64,000 bases of DNA from Lachnospiraceae bacterium (GCA_004557975.1 SFEV01000002.1:1-64000); one strand, 5' to 3'. Positions 44,240-54,186 are shown, counted from the stretch's first letter. Notes: a model not told the origin generated them from the letters alone. Program-made: numbers and translations.

Positions 44240-44307
44240 CCTTTCTGTTGTATATTATATATAATGTGTTAAATTATTGCAAGCTTTTTTTACACAGATT
44301 TAACCAC

Positions 44308-44337
44308 TTTACATATTTACATTGCTTCGTATATAAT
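44308..44337 (+). promoter_or_regulatory. Proximal promoter of mecA
   Basis: TTTACA (44308-44313), an 18-base spacer, TATAAT (44332-44337), 45 bases before the ATG. Confidence 0.6.
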
Positions 44338-44382
44338 AGTATAGTAGTGTGTAACAGAATTTACGGGTAAGGATGTGATTGA

Positions 44383-45162
44383 ATGAAGATTGAAAAAATC
44401 AATGACAAACAAATTCGCTGTACCCTGACAAAAGAAGATCTGGCCAACAGAGAGATCAAGATAAGTGAACTTGCCTATGGATCTGATAAAGCCAAGGCCC
44501 TGTTTCAGGATATGATGCAGATAGCGGCAGACGATCTCGGCTTTGAAGCCGACAATATACCGCTTGTAATAGAAGCAATTCCCGTTTCCATGGATACTCT
44601 GATACTGATCATCACCAAGGTCGAGGATCCCGAAGAGCTTGATACAAGATTTGCTCACTTTTCACCGGAGGAAGCCGGACGTGACAGTGAGGGAATGTCT
44701 TTCTCGGATCTGAAGGATCGTATCGAGGGAGCCGATGATATTCTCGGACTGATCAGGAAAATATCCGAGGCCAAGAAGCAGGCTGCTGCAAAGGCAAAGG
44801 AGCAGACGAAGGCTCCTGAATCTTCCGCTCCTGCCGAAGCCGCTCCTGAGGATGACGAGCTGCCCAATCTGACCCGCGCATACCTGTTCTTCTCACTGGA
44901 CGATGCGATCTGTGCGGCCGGAATTCTCGGTACCAGCTACGATGGTCCGAACACCATGTACAAAAATCCGGAGAACGGCAATTATTATCTGCTCCTGAAG
45001 AAGGCCTCCAGCTCCGCAGAGCTGTTCAACAAGGTCTGCAATGTCCTCTCCGAATATGCTCTCTCCTGCAAATTCACGCCGGGACTGGAAGCTTATTTTG
45101 ATGAGCATATGGAAATTATTGTGAAGGATCATGCACTGCAGGATCTGTATTGTCTGAAGTAG
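44383..45162 (+). CDS. mecA: Adaptor protein MecA
   Basis: This 259-residue adaptor links substrates to the ClpC protease. The N-terminal domain (MKIEKINDKQIRCTLTKEDLANREI) and the C-terminal ClpC-binding domain (LTRAYLFFSLDDAICAAG to EYFDEHMEII) are clear. The linker at about 120-165 is Ala/Lys/Glu/Pro-rich. The C-terminal end HALQDLYCLK is as expected. It is monocistronic with a strong shared terminator. Targets in this organism are unknown; in Bacillus it controls competence and stress factors. Confidence 0.93.
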   Translation: MKIEKINDKQIRCTLTKEDLANREIKISELAYGSDKAKALFQDMMQIAADDLGFEADNIPLVIEAIPVSMDTLILIITKVEDPEELDTRFAHFSPEEAGRDSEGMSFSDLKDRIEGADDILGLIRKISEAKKQAAAKAKEQTKAPESSAPAEAAPEDDELPNLTRAYLFFSLDDAICAAGILGTSYDGPNTMYKNPENGNYYLLLKKASSSAELFNKVCNVLSEYALSCKFTPGLEAYFDEHMEIIVKDHALQDLYCLK

Positions 45163-45164
45163 TA

Positions 45165-45241
45165 AAAGAGCTGCTGCAAAGGACAGGATACGTTCACAGT
45201 AAATGTGGCGTACTTTCCATCCTTTGCGGCAGCTCTTTTTT
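45165..45241. terminator. Bidirectional terminator between mecA and the SGNH-like gene
   Basis: AAAGAGCTGCTGCAAAGGA pairs with TCCTTTGCGGCAGCTCTTT over a long loop, ending in six T's on the plus strand. The mirrored A's serve the converging minus-strand operon. Confidence 0.85.
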
Positions 45242-45300
45242 ACAGATCAAATGTCATATACAAATGCAGGCAATTTCCCGTATTTCTGTCGTAACAACGC

Positions 45301-46434
45301 TTAACCGATATAGCTCTCATGGTCCATATCATACAGCTCCAGCGTGCCATTCTCCTTATATTCTTTCTTCAGTCTGTCATATTCAGCCTGGCGCGCGGCA
45401 AGATATTCCTCGATATTATCCTTCGTCAGCAGAGTACCGAAGCCTTCCTTCTGTTCTTTTCCGTACATGGTATTTACCATAAGGTCGGCAACTGCGTTGT
45501 CGTAGTGCCCCTCGTTCACGAAGTTGTACGGATTCCTGTTCTCCGGAATAAATCCACTGAAATCCCACATGTCCGTGATCTGCACCAGCTCCCGCAGATA
45601 GTCATAATATGCCTCGCACTCAAAAAGCGGAATCTCCGACATGAACGTAGGCCCGATCACCACATTCAGCTTCACTCCGTTTTTATCACAGAGCTTTTTG
45701 ATCTTCTTCATTGCCGCGATGTTATCCTCTGCAGCGGCAAGCGTGGGCTCCGTTTTGTCAAACATTGCTTTCAGACGTTTTTCATACCGGACAAGCACGT
45801 ACTTGTCATTGTACGCTTCCCTGTCCTCCTCCATCAGGCTGTAGGGATAGCTGTAGTTTCGCTCGCCAGTGACGATGCTGTCCAACCCGCGCTCCAGCTC
45901 TTCATTTCCTGTCCTGATGTAATCAATGCTCGCCGTAATATCTCTGCACAGATAATTCAGATTTTCCAGGATCAGCTCCGGCAGGCTGCCGTTCACGACG
46001 GCAGGCACCTCGTAAATCTCATTTTCATCTGCTCTGGAATACTTCTGTACTTCAATGCTGCTTAAATGCAGTGTTATTTCCTCCACACCGGCCGTGTTGA
46101 CCAGATAGCGGGCGTACGTCAGGAAATCGGAAAAGCATCCGTATGCGACGTAAAAATTATAATATGATTTCCCGGAATACTGCGACAGCAGCTTCGTGCT
46201 GAGAACCCCCGCCTTGGAACCGCCCAGTACGACGGCATTGTACTGATCCGAATTTTTCTTAATATATTTGCATTTGGCTGCTCTCGTATATCCGTTCGCC
46301 CCGACAGAATCGGCACCCCTCTCAACTGTGAAATATCCGGTGGGATCCACCGTAAAATTTACAGCCATAAACAGCCCGATTCCGACTGCCACGAGCGCCA
46401 GAAACAGCGCCAGCCATCTTTTACTTCTGCTCAT
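45301..46434 (-). CDS. SGNH-like / DltD- or AlgX-type protein of polymer O-acylation
   Basis: This protein of about 377 residues is anchored by an N-terminal segment (WLALFLALVAVGIGLFMAV). It has a Ser in VVLGGSKAGV in place of the usual GDS/GSS, and a His in NEGHYDNAVADLM near the end, consistent with an SGNH-type esterase or acyl relay. DltD, AlgJ and AlgX proteins play this part next to MBOAT proteins. An upstream ATG at 46485 is possible; I prefer 46434 with AGAGAGGT four bases upstream. It follows the MBOAT gene directly. Confidence 0.8.
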   Translation of the reverse strand: MSRSKRWLALFLALVAVGIGLFMAVNFTVDPTGYFTVERGADSVGANGYTRAAKCKYIKKNSDQYNAVVLGGSKAGVLSTKLLSQYSGKSYYNFYVAYGCFSDFLTYARYLVNTAGVEEITLHLSSIEVQKYSRADENEIYEVPAVVNGSLPELILENLNYLCRDITASIDYIRTGNEELERGLDSIVTGERNYSYPYSLMEEDREAYNDKYVLVRYEKRLKAMFDKTEPTLAAAEDNIAAMKKIKKLCDKNGVKLNVVIGPTFMSEIPLFECEAYYDYLRELVQITDMWDFSGFIPENRNPYNFVNEGHYDNAVADLMVNTMYGKEQKEGFGTLLTKDNIEEYLAARQAEYDRLKKEYKENGTLELYDMDHESYIG

Positions 46435-46498
46435 ATTTACCTCTCTTTTCATCCGCGCCATATGGATTTTGCTGCGCAGATTCATTTACAGACTTCCG

Positions 46499-47926
46499 TC
46501 AGAACTGGAAATACAGGAACTGCACAACCTGATTCATGCGCATAATGCATACGACAAAAAGTATTGCTGCAAAAACCGCCGTTTTCCAGTTGGGTTTGAA
46601 TTTTTCCATCATCTGTCTGGAATTCGGCAAAAACCAGCAGATAAACAGTCCGATTCCCATCAGAACCGTACAGTTGGCGTTTGCCTTGGCAAAGCCCCAG
46701 CACTGGCGCAGAATCTCATACAGACTGCTGCCGAGAGAGCCGAAATTCAGCATACCGCAGTAAACGTTCCATGCATCCGTAAATGTACTCGATACGAACA
46801 GCACGCGCACGAGAACCACGCCGATCGCTGTCATCGCGAAGGCAACGGGGAACGGGAATTTCAGATTCTTTCGCTTCATCCACGCTGCCGCGCAGACGAA
46901 AATACCATTTACAATTCCCCACACCACAAAGGTCCAGCCTGCTCCGTGCCAGAAGCCGGAAACGAAAAAGGTCACCATCGTTGCAATGTAATAATTGCGC
47001 CATTTACTGCCTTTGCGGTAAACAGACCGGAATATGTACGTGGACAGGAAACGCGACAGTGTCATATGCCAGCGTCTCCAGTAGTCCTGGAAATTTCTTG
47101 CCTTATACGGCGAATCGAAATTGTGGGGAATGTTGATATTGAACATCAGTCCCAGTCCGATGGCCATATCTGCATATCCCGAAAGATCAAAGTAATAGGA
47201 GATCGTATATTCAATGGAATGATACCAGGAATCAATCATCGGCAGTCCGCTGCCGATGCTGCCGAAAAACGACTGCGCATCCGTCGTCAGCGGGTCCGCC
47301 AGCAGAATCTTTTTCGCACATCCGATGGAAAACAGGAACAGTCCTGCTGCCACATTGTCCGGATTCAGTCTTAGCCTTCTCTCATCCTCAAACTGCGGCA
47401 CCACCTCCGCGTGGTGAATGATCGGTCCCACAATCAGCTGCGGGAAAAATGTGATAAACAGCAGATAATTGATGATATCATACTGCTTCGTCTCACCGCG
47501 GTAGGAATCCACCAGAAACGCAATCAGCTGAAATGTAAAAAATGAAATACCGATAGGGAGCACGATATGCTTCAATGCATAGTCGCTGCCCGTCAGCATA
47601 TTGTAGTTTTCGATGAAAAAGTCCGTATATTTGTAGTATCCCAGCAGTCCCACATTTCCCATAATGCCAAGGAACAGCAGCAGCTTTTTCTGGTGTGTCT
47701 GCTCTCCGTCCATTCTTGTCAGACAGGAACCGACCACGTAATTGCCGACGACGCTGCCCAGGAAGAACGGGAAGAAATCGGGACTTCCCTGTCCGTAAAA
47801 GTACAGCGATGCGAGAACCAGCCAGATTTTCGCGATCGAATAGTACCGGAACCTGTTCAGCAGAAAGTAACCGAAAAAGGTTACCGGCAAAAATGCAAAT
47901 ATAAACCTGTATGTTGAAAATATCAT
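46499..47926 (-). CDS. MBOAT-family membrane O-acyltransferase
   Basis: This 475-residue integral membrane protein has about 10-12 spans and the MBOAT catalytic His in FFVSGFWHGAGWTF, with the NFQDYWRRWHMTLSRFL loop typical of AlgI/PatA/DltB-like proteins. It would pass acyl groups, usually acetyl or alanyl, across the membrane to a surface polymer. GGAGG precedes the ATG. It lies between a carboxyltransferase gene (29 bases) and the SGNH-like gene. Confidence 0.93.
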   Translation of the reverse strand: MIFSTYRFIFAFLPVTFFGYFLLNRFRYYSIAKIWLVLASLYFYGQGSPDFFPFFLGSVVGNYVVGSCLTRMDGEQTHQKKLLLFLGIMGNVGLLGYYKYTDFFIENYNMLTGSDYALKHIVLPIGISFFTFQLIAFLVDSYRGETKQYDIINYLLFITFFPQLIVGPIIHHAEVVPQFEDERRLRLNPDNVAAGLFLFSIGCAKKILLADPLTTDAQSFFGSIGSGLPMIDSWYHSIEYTISYYFDLSGYADMAIGLGLMFNINIPHNFDSPYKARNFQDYWRRWHMTLSRFLSTYIFRSVYRKGSKWRNYYIATMVTFFVSGFWHGAGWTFVVWGIVNGIFVCAAAWMKRKNLKFPFPVAFAMTAIGVVLVRVLFVSSTFTDAWNVYCGMLNFGSLGSSLYEILRQCWGFAKANANCTVLMGIGLFICWFLPNSRQMMEKFKPNWKTAVFAAILFVVCIMRMNQVVQFLYFQF

Positions 47927-47955
47927 AATTCCTCCAGATGATACCGCAAAACTTT

Positions 47956-49539
47956 TTATAATGGCATATTCCCATGCTTTTTGGAAAACGGATCGGCGGA
48001 TTTTGTCTCAAGAAGCCGGAAGGTCTCTCTGAGGCGGTCCACCGTCTCCTCAGGCAGAATGATTTCGTCCACATATCCCTTTTTTACTGCCGTAAACGGG
48101 TTGGAGAACTGAGTCTCATACTGCTGCTTCAGGAGCTCATACTCCTGCTGCGGATTGTCTGACTTTTCCAGCCGGTGGCGGTGAATGATGCGCACCGCAC
48201 CGTCGGCACCCATGACAGCGATCTCGGCAATGGGCCATGCATAGACCACATCGGCGCTCATCATCTTGCAGTTCATCGCGATAAATGCTCCGCCGTAAGC
48301 CTTTCGCATAATCAGTGTCACCTTCGGGACAGTTGCCTCCGCGTACGCATACGGGAGCTTTGCACCGTGCCGTATAATTCCGTTCTGTTCCTGCTCAGGT
48401 CCCGGGAAAAATGCCGGCACATCCACAAGTGTCAGAAGAGGGATATTGAAGCAGTCGCAGAAGCGGATGAAGCGCGCCATCTTGTCTGCCGCATGGCAGT
48501 CGATGGCTCCTCCGAGATAATTCGGCTGATTTGCCACAATCCCCAGTACTCTGCCGTCAAAAATACCGAGCCCCGTCACCGCACTCATCGCAAATTCCTT
48601 CTGGATCTCGTAAAAGCTTCCATTTAGCAGAATGCAGTCAATCACCTCATGCACGTCATAGGCGCGCCGCGGATTGTCCGGAACAATCTCCTCAAAAGAG
48701 CGCAGCTGCTGCTTCGTTCTCTGAAAGTACATGGATTTTTTTACTGTCTCATGGAAGGTTTTCCATTCTGCCGCCGCCTCACGGCTGCAGTTCTGCGGAA
48801 GATACAGCAGAAGGGTGCGGATACTGTCGAGGCACTGGCGCTCTGTATCACACACGACGTGAGCCACGCCGCTCTTCTGCCCGTGGACAGTCGTGCTGCC
48901 CAGCTCATCCAGCGTCGTCTTCAGCCCAAGCACGGACTCCACCACTGCCGGTCCTGTCAGGCACATTTTGCTCATGCCCCTCACCAGATAGATGAAATCG
49001 CAAAGCGCCGGGGAGTAGCAGGCGCCGCCGGAACACGGCCCGAGGATGGCAGCAATCTGCGGTATAACGCCGGATGCTTTCACATGGCGCCGGAACATAC
49101 CGCCATACCCGCTCAGGGACAGAATTCCCTCCTCGATTCTGGCACCGCCGCTGTCATTGAGCAGAATCAGCGGTACCTTCATATCAAACGCAATATCCTG
49201 AATATTGCAGATTTTCTGTGCATGAACCTCACCGAGCGTTCCGCCGACCACCGTGAAATCCTCCGAGGCCACACAGACCCTGCGCCCGTGAATCGTCCCC
49301 CAGCCCGTAATGACACCGTCACCGAGAAATGTCACGCCATTCATAAGCGATGCACTGTCCTCCCGCGTTGAAAAAAAGCTGTCCACCGGATGAAAGGAAT
49401 CTTCATCCAGCAGATACAGGACACGCTCCATCGCTGTCATTTTTCCTTTTGCATGCTGGCGGTCAATTCTTGCCTGTCCGCCGCCTTCCAGATGCTCTCT
49501 GCGCATCTGTTTCGTCTGTTCTTTTCTGTCAGCCCACAT
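47956..49539 (-). CDS. Biotin-dependent carboxyltransferase (acyl-CoA type, MmdA-like)
   Basis: This 527-residue protein contains both halves of the carboxyl transferase fold: N-terminal GVTFLGDGVITGWGTIHGR with NDSGGARIEEGI, and C-terminal AVTGLGIFDGRVLGIVANQP with MRKAYGGAFIAM. Such proteins are the alpha subunit of methylmalonyl-CoA decarboxylase or the beta subunit of propionyl/acetyl-CoA carboxylase. No biotin carrier, biotin carboxylase or membrane decarboxylase gene is nearby, so it must use partners from elsewhere. It is the first gene of the operon with MBOAT. The start is ATG with CGAGG nearby. Confidence 0.9.
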   Translation of the reverse strand: MWADRKEQTKQMRREHLEGGGQARIDRQHAKGKMTAMERVLYLLDEDSFHPVDSFFSTREDSASLMNGVTFLGDGVITGWGTIHGRRVCVASEDFTVVGGTLGEVHAQKICNIQDIAFDMKVPLILLNDSGGARIEEGILSLSGYGGMFRRHVKASGVIPQIAAILGPCSGGACYSPALCDFIYLVRGMSKMCLTGPAVVESVLGLKTTLDELGSTTVHGQKSGVAHVVCDTERQCLDSIRTLLLYLPQNCSREAAAEWKTFHETVKKSMYFQRTKQQLRSFEEIVPDNPRRAYDVHEVIDCILLNGSFYEIQKEFAMSAVTGLGIFDGRVLGIVANQPNYLGGAIDCHAADKMARFIRFCDCFNIPLLTLVDVPAFFPGPEQEQNGIIRHGAKLPYAYAEATVPKVTLIMRKAYGGAFIAMNCKMMSADVVYAWPIAEIAVMGADGAVRIIHRHRLEKSDNPQQEYELLKQQYETQFSNPFTAVKKGYVDEIILPEETVDRLRETFRLLETKSADPFSKKHGNMPL

Positions 49540-49666
49540 ATTTACCTCGCTGAACGTGAATCAGCCTGTTTCACGCCGTTTTATCATACTGAAAATGTTC
49601 TGTGTTCCCGCACGGAAAACGGCTGTATCTGTCATATTCTGCCCATATTCAGGCATATCATCAATC

Positions 49667-49695
49667 AATATAGCATATTTCACACTTTTCGTAAA
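49667..49695 (-). promoter_or_regulatory. Promoter of the carboxyltransferase-MBOAT operon
   Basis: TTTACG (49690-49695), a 17-base spacer, TATATT (49667-49672) on the minus strand. The remaining part of 49540-49832 shows no gene. Confidence 0.5.
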
Positions 49696-49832
49696 CCTTC
49701 ACAAAATGGATTTTATACCCATTCCCTTCTGCATGGTTACCGTTCACGTGCCATGCCATGCAAGCCACAGACCGCCTGTTTACACATGCTATTCGCTGCT
49801 GCGCAGCTCCTGTCTGTAGCCGAACTGTAACC

Positions 49833-51410
49833 CTACATAAGCGGCGCCATCAGTCTCAGAAACATCCCGGCCACCTTGCGCGTCCACTTGTCGTGCTTTA
49901 CATCGAACATCGTAACGAGCTGGCATTTCGGCAGCGTGGTGCGAAAATCTGCTTCAATCTCCTGAATCTCCCGCACCCCGTACAGAAATACGGCACACTC
50001 AAAATTCAGGTAAAGGCTGCGGTAATCAAGATTGATCGCACCGACCACAGCGCGCATATTGTCGCTGACAAACACCTTGGAGTGCACAAAGCCCGGCGTA
50101 TACTCATACAGTCTGACACCGGCCTGAATCAGCTTTTTGTAGTAGGAATGGGCCAGCGCAAACGCATATTTTTTGTCCGGGATATGGGGCAGAATAAGCT
50201 TCACATCGATTCCGCGCTTCGCCGCGTAGATCAGCGCCTGCATCATTTCATGACCCGGAACCAGGTACGGTGTCATGATATGGACATAATAATTGGCACT
50301 GTTCAGAATATCAATATAAATGCGCTCTGCCGTCCGCTCACTGCCAAAGGGATTTGCCGGATACGGCATGACAAATCCGTCACTCTCCTCCATGAGAGCA
50401 GGCGGGCTCTGCAGATAGACAGCCATATTTTCCAGCTTATCGGTGATGTCCCACATTTTCAGAAACATGGCAGTGAAACTGCGCACCGCCTCTCCGTGGA
50501 GCATGATCGCCGCATCCTTCCAGTGCCCGAACCGCTCTTTCTGATTGATATATTCATCGGCCAGATTGACGCCTCCGGTGAATGCTGTGTGACCGTCGAT
50601 CACCACAATCTTCCGGTGATCACGGTTGTTGTAGTGAGTGGAGATCACGGGATAGACTGGTGAGAAAATCTTACAGCGGATTCCCTCGCTTTTTAGCATC
50701 TCCGGGAAATGATGGGGCAGATTGTTGAGCCCATTCATACCGTCATACATGACACGGACCTCCACGCCCTCTGCCACCTTCGCTTTCAGGATTTCGAAGA
50801 CGCTGTCCCACATGCAGCCCTCTGCAATGATAAAATATTCCAGAAAAATAAACTTTTCTGCAGCCCGGAGCTGCCTTTTCAGTTCCTCAAATTTCTCTTC
50901 GCCGCTTCTGAAATATTTTACTGCCGTATTCTGATAAACGGGATAATGCTCTGTCTTCCCGATGTAACGCGCAAGCTGCGCCGTTCTGCGATCCTGCCGT
51001 TCCAGATTCTGCATGGTCACCGTATCCTGCACAAGACAGTTGGAGGTCAGACGTTCAATCTCGTCTATTCTTCTGCTCAGCACCTTTGTCCCCGGCTGCA
51101 GCTCAATATACAGATACAGCAGTCCTCCGAACACGGGAAAGAGCAGAACAAGCGCTGCCCAGCTAAGCTGAAATACAGGGTTGTCTGTGCGGTTGATGAT
51201 GACAATCAAAAGCAGAAATCCGAACACCAGATATCCGCCGAAAAACAGGTATACATACTGCGCCAGAAAACGCAGTCCCAGGCAAAGCAGAAGAAGCTGA
51301 ATCAGCAGACACGCAATCAGAATACCCGTCCTTCCAAATACAACGTGCATGATTCCGCGCTTTCCTTTTTTGATCGAGACATCCTTCCATTTCTGTAAAT
51401 GATCTTCCAT
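49833..51410 (-). CDS. cls: Cardiolipin synthase
   Basis: This 525-residue phospholipase-D-family membrane enzyme joins two phosphatidylglycerols into cardiolipin. It has two N-terminal spans (about 21-90) and two HKD motifs, HRKIVVIDG and HSKVFVSD. AGGAGG precedes the ATG at 51410. It is a single gene after nrdD's terminator. Confidence 0.95.
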   Translation of the reverse strand: MEDHLQKWKDVSIKKGKRGIMHVVFGRTGILIACLLIQLLLLCLGLRFLAQYVYLFFGGYLVFGFLLLIVIINRTDNPVFQLSWAALVLLFPVFGGLLYLYIELQPGTKVLSRRIDEIERLTSNCLVQDTVTMQNLERQDRRTAQLARYIGKTEHYPVYQNTAVKYFRSGEEKFEELKRQLRAAEKFIFLEYFIIAEGCMWDSVFEILKAKVAEGVEVRVMYDGMNGLNNLPHHFPEMLKSEGIRCKIFSPVYPVISTHYNNRDHRKIVVIDGHTAFTGGVNLADEYINQKERFGHWKDAAIMLHGEAVRSFTAMFLKMWDITDKLENMAVYLQSPPALMEESDGFVMPYPANPFGSERTAERIYIDILNSANYYVHIMTPYLVPGHEMMQALIYAAKRGIDVKLILPHIPDKKYAFALAHSYYKKLIQAGVRLYEYTPGFVHSKVFVSDNMRAVVGAINLDYRSLYLNFECAVFLYGVREIQEIEADFRTTLPKCQLVTMFDVKHDKWTRKVAGMFLRLMAPLM

Positions 51411-51514
51411 AAGATCTCACCTCCTGCAGTGCGCTGTGATGTCCGGCACCTTTCCTTCCGATATATTTACTCTCAACATAAAAAGAGTATACCAGTTTTT
51501 TTCCGATAGTAAAG

Positions 51515-51580
51515 AAAAAAGCTCTGCAGAATTCGCCGCCTTTATCCGGAAAAACCGGACAGGTACCGAATTGCAGAGCT
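51515..51580 (-). terminator. Terminator of nrdD
   Basis: On the minus strand AGCTCTGCAATTCG pairs with CGAATTCTGCAGAGCT (one bulge), followed by TTTTTC. Confidence 0.85.
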
Positions 51581-51596
51581 CTTTATGGTCATGGTA

Positions 51597-54047
51597 CTAT
51601 GCGTTTGATACCATACGGTGCTCATCCACATATCGCTTGATATTCGATGCGTTTACGTATTTCTGCACTTCTCCGTCGTGCATGACAATCAGCGTCGGCG
51701 CCTGCATGATGCCGAAACGGCTGACCAGTTCCCGGTTTTCCTCTGCATCCACCAGCTGATATTCCTCGCCCTTCAGCATCTCTTTTGCAATCCTGCAGTT
51801 GGGGCATGTCTTTGTGGTAAACAGAAGCTTCGTATCATCCGGAGCTTCCGCGTTCACCTCGTCATACGCAGGTTCTGCCTTCACCGGCTCATTGGAAGGT
51901 TCCGGTATGGTCTCCGTGTTCACTGTGCAGTTCGTACCCATGCGGTACATCGGAACTGCTTTTTTCTTCATCCTGGAAGACGGAATATCATACAGCTTAC
52001 GGTTTTCATATTCCTGCGTTTTGCCGTCATTCCAGTTCTGAACAGGACGGTAATATCCTGTGATGCGGCTGTAGACCTCAGTCTTTGCACCGCAGATCGG
52101 GCACGTTTTCTGCTCACCGTCCAGATAACCGTGCGCCTGGCAGATGGAGTACGTCGGCGACATTGTGTAATAAGGCAGCCTGTAGTTCTCCGCAATCTTG
52201 CGCACCAGAGCTGCCGCCGACTTCCAGTCCGGAAGGCGCTCGCCGAGGAACGCATGGAATACGGTGCCGGAGGTGTACAGCGTCTGCAGCTCATCCTGAA
52301 TATCCAGCGCGTCAAAAATATCAGACGTATAATCCACCGGAAGATGGGAGCTGTTGGTGTAATACGGTGTGTCACCCGGCTTGCCTGCCGTGATAATCTC
52401 CGGCCAGCGTGCCCTGTCATGCTTCGCCAGACGGTACGTCGTGGACTCTGCCGGGGTCGCCTCCAGATTATACAGGTCTCCATACTCCTCCTGGTATTCG
52501 ACAAGGCGATTCCTCATATGATTCAGGACATCCTTTGCAAACTGCTGCGTCTCCTCATGAGTCAGGTCCTTACGCAGCCAGCCGGCATTCAGACCCACCT
52601 CATTCATACCAATCAGGCCGATGGTTGAAAAATGATTGTCAAAGGATCCGAGATAACGCTTTGTATACGGATAAAGTCCTTCATCCAGAAGCTTTGTAAT
52701 CACATCTCTCTTGATTTTCAGTGACCGCGCGGAAATATCCATCATGCGGTCGAGACGGCGGTAGAAATCCTTCTCATTCGATGCCAGATACGCGATACGC
52801 GGCAGGTTGATCGTCACCACACCCACGCTTCCCGTACTCTCACCGGAACCGAAGAAACCGCCTGTTTTCTTGCGGAGCTCGCGCAGATCAAGGCGCAGAC
52901 GGCAGCACATGCTGCGCACGTCACTGGGCTCCATATCACTGTTAATATAATTGGAAAAATAAGGTGTCCCGTATTTCGCGGTCATGGTGAAGAGAAGCTT
53001 ATTGTTCTCCGTCTCTGACCAGTCAAAATCCCTGGTGATGGAGTATGTCGGAATCGGATACTGGAAGCCGCGTCCGTTGGCATCTCCCTCAATCATAGTC
53101 TCAATGAACGCCTTATTGATCATGTCCATTTCTTTTTTGCAGTCCTTGTAGCAGAAATCCATTTCCTCTCCGCCGACAAGAGCAGGAAGCTCTGCCATGT
53201 CACCCGGCACAGTCCAATCCAGTGTAATATTGGAGAACGGTGCCTGTGTCCCCCAGCGGCTCGGCGTATTCACACCGTAGACAAAGGACTCTATGCACTT
53301 CTTAACCTCCTGATAGGAGAGGTTGTCCACCTTGACAAAAGGTGCAAGGTACGTATCAAAAGAAGAAAATGCCTGGGCACCTGCCCACTCGTTCTGCATG
53401 ATACCGAGGAAATTCACCATCTGATTGCAGAGCACGGAAAGATGCCTTGCCGGTGCAGATGTGATCTTTCCCTTAATTCCTCCAAGGCCCTCTTTGATGA
53501 GCTGCTTTAACGACCATCCGGCACAGTAGCCGGTGAGCATGGAAAGGTCATGAATGTGAATATCCGCATTTCTGTGTGCCTCCGCAATCTCCTGGTCATA
53601 AATCTCGGAGAGCCAGTAATTTGCTGTCACAGCACCTGAGTTGCTCAGGATCAGGCCTCCCACCGAATACGTCACGGTGGAATTCTCCTTTACGCGCCAG
53701 TCCTCCACCTTCACGTAGCTGTTTACAATCTCCTTGTAGTCCAGGATCGTGGACTTCATATTGCGGATTTTTTCACGCTGCTTGCGGTAAAGGATATAAG
53801 CCTTCGCCACCTCAGCATAGCCCGCCTGGATCAGCACCTGTTCCACGCTGTCCTGTACACTTTCCACATCGACCAGCCCGTCTCTGATCTTTTTCTGAAA
53901 GTCTGCTGTAACACGAAGTGCCAGCAGGTCTGTCATATCACTGTTATATTCCATCTGGGTAGCTTCAAATGCTTTCGCTATTGCACCGCTGATTTTCGTC
54001 AGATCAAAATCTGCTATTTCCCCATCACGCTTTACTACTCTGAACAC
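51597..54047 (-). CDS. nrdD: Anaerobic ribonucleoside-triphosphate reductase with fused redoxin domain
   Basis: This 816-residue class III ribonucleotide reductase makes deoxynucleotides without oxygen. Residues 1-90 are an ATP-cone regulatory domain, and the ten-stranded barrel follows. Near the end are a zinc site (SIC...CPIC) and glycyl radical Gly664 in RITGYYRP. A linker rich in Pro/Glu/Ala follows, then a glutaredoxin/thioredoxin-like domain with CPNC at 748-751 and MQAPTLIV (cis-Pro). This fused domain is not in E. coli-type NrdD and probably supplies electrons. Start is GTG with AGAGGAG eight bases upstream. The activase gene nrdG is not adjacent. Confidence 0.95.
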   Translation of the reverse strand: MFRVVKRDGEIADFDLTKISGAIAKAFEATQMEYNSDMTDLLALRVTADFQKKIRDGLVDVESVQDSVEQVLIQAGYAEVAKAYILYRKQREKIRNMKSTILDYKEIVNSYVKVEDWRVKENSTVTYSVGGLILSNSGAVTANYWLSEIYDQEIAEAHRNADIHIHDLSMLTGYCAGWSLKQLIKEGLGGIKGKITSAPARHLSVLCNQMVNFLGIMQNEWAGAQAFSSFDTYLAPFVKVDNLSYQEVKKCIESFVYGVNTPSRWGTQAPFSNITLDWTVPGDMAELPALVGGEEMDFCYKDCKKEMDMINKAFIETMIEGDANGRGFQYPIPTYSITRDFDWSETENNKLLFTMTAKYGTPYFSNYINSDMEPSDVRSMCCRLRLDLRELRKKTGGFFGSGESTGSVGVVTINLPRIAYLASNEKDFYRRLDRMMDISARSLKIKRDVITKLLDEGLYPYTKRYLGSFDNHFSTIGLIGMNEVGLNAGWLRKDLTHEETQQFAKDVLNHMRNRLVEYQEEYGDLYNLEATPAESTTYRLAKHDRARWPEIITAGKPGDTPYYTNSSHLPVDYTSDIFDALDIQDELQTLYTSGTVFHAFLGERLPDWKSAAALVRKIAENYRLPYYTMSPTYSICQAHGYLDGEQKTCPICGAKTEVYSRITGYYRPVQNWNDGKTQEYENRKLYDIPSSRMKKKAVPMYRMGTNCTVNTETIPEPSNEPVKAEPAYDEVNAEAPDDTKLLFTTKTCPNCRIAKEMLKGEEYQLVDAEENRELVSRFGIMQAPTLIVMHDGEVQKYVNASNIKRYVDEHRMVSNA

Positions 54048-54170
54048 TAAAACGACTCCTCTCTGTCATCCGTCAAAAATTTCCCCTCGGTCACATCCGG
54101 GCAAAATAGCTGCCACGATGATGCTGCTTAACAAAGTATAGCACTCATAGGAGATGAAGTCAACGGAAAA

Positions 54171-54186
54171 GCACTAGATATATGTG
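54171..54186. promoter_or_regulatory. NrdR box 1
   Basis: GCACTAGATATATGTG resembles the NrdR consensus ACACWATATATWGTGT and overlaps the -10 box of nrdD. Confidence 0.8.
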
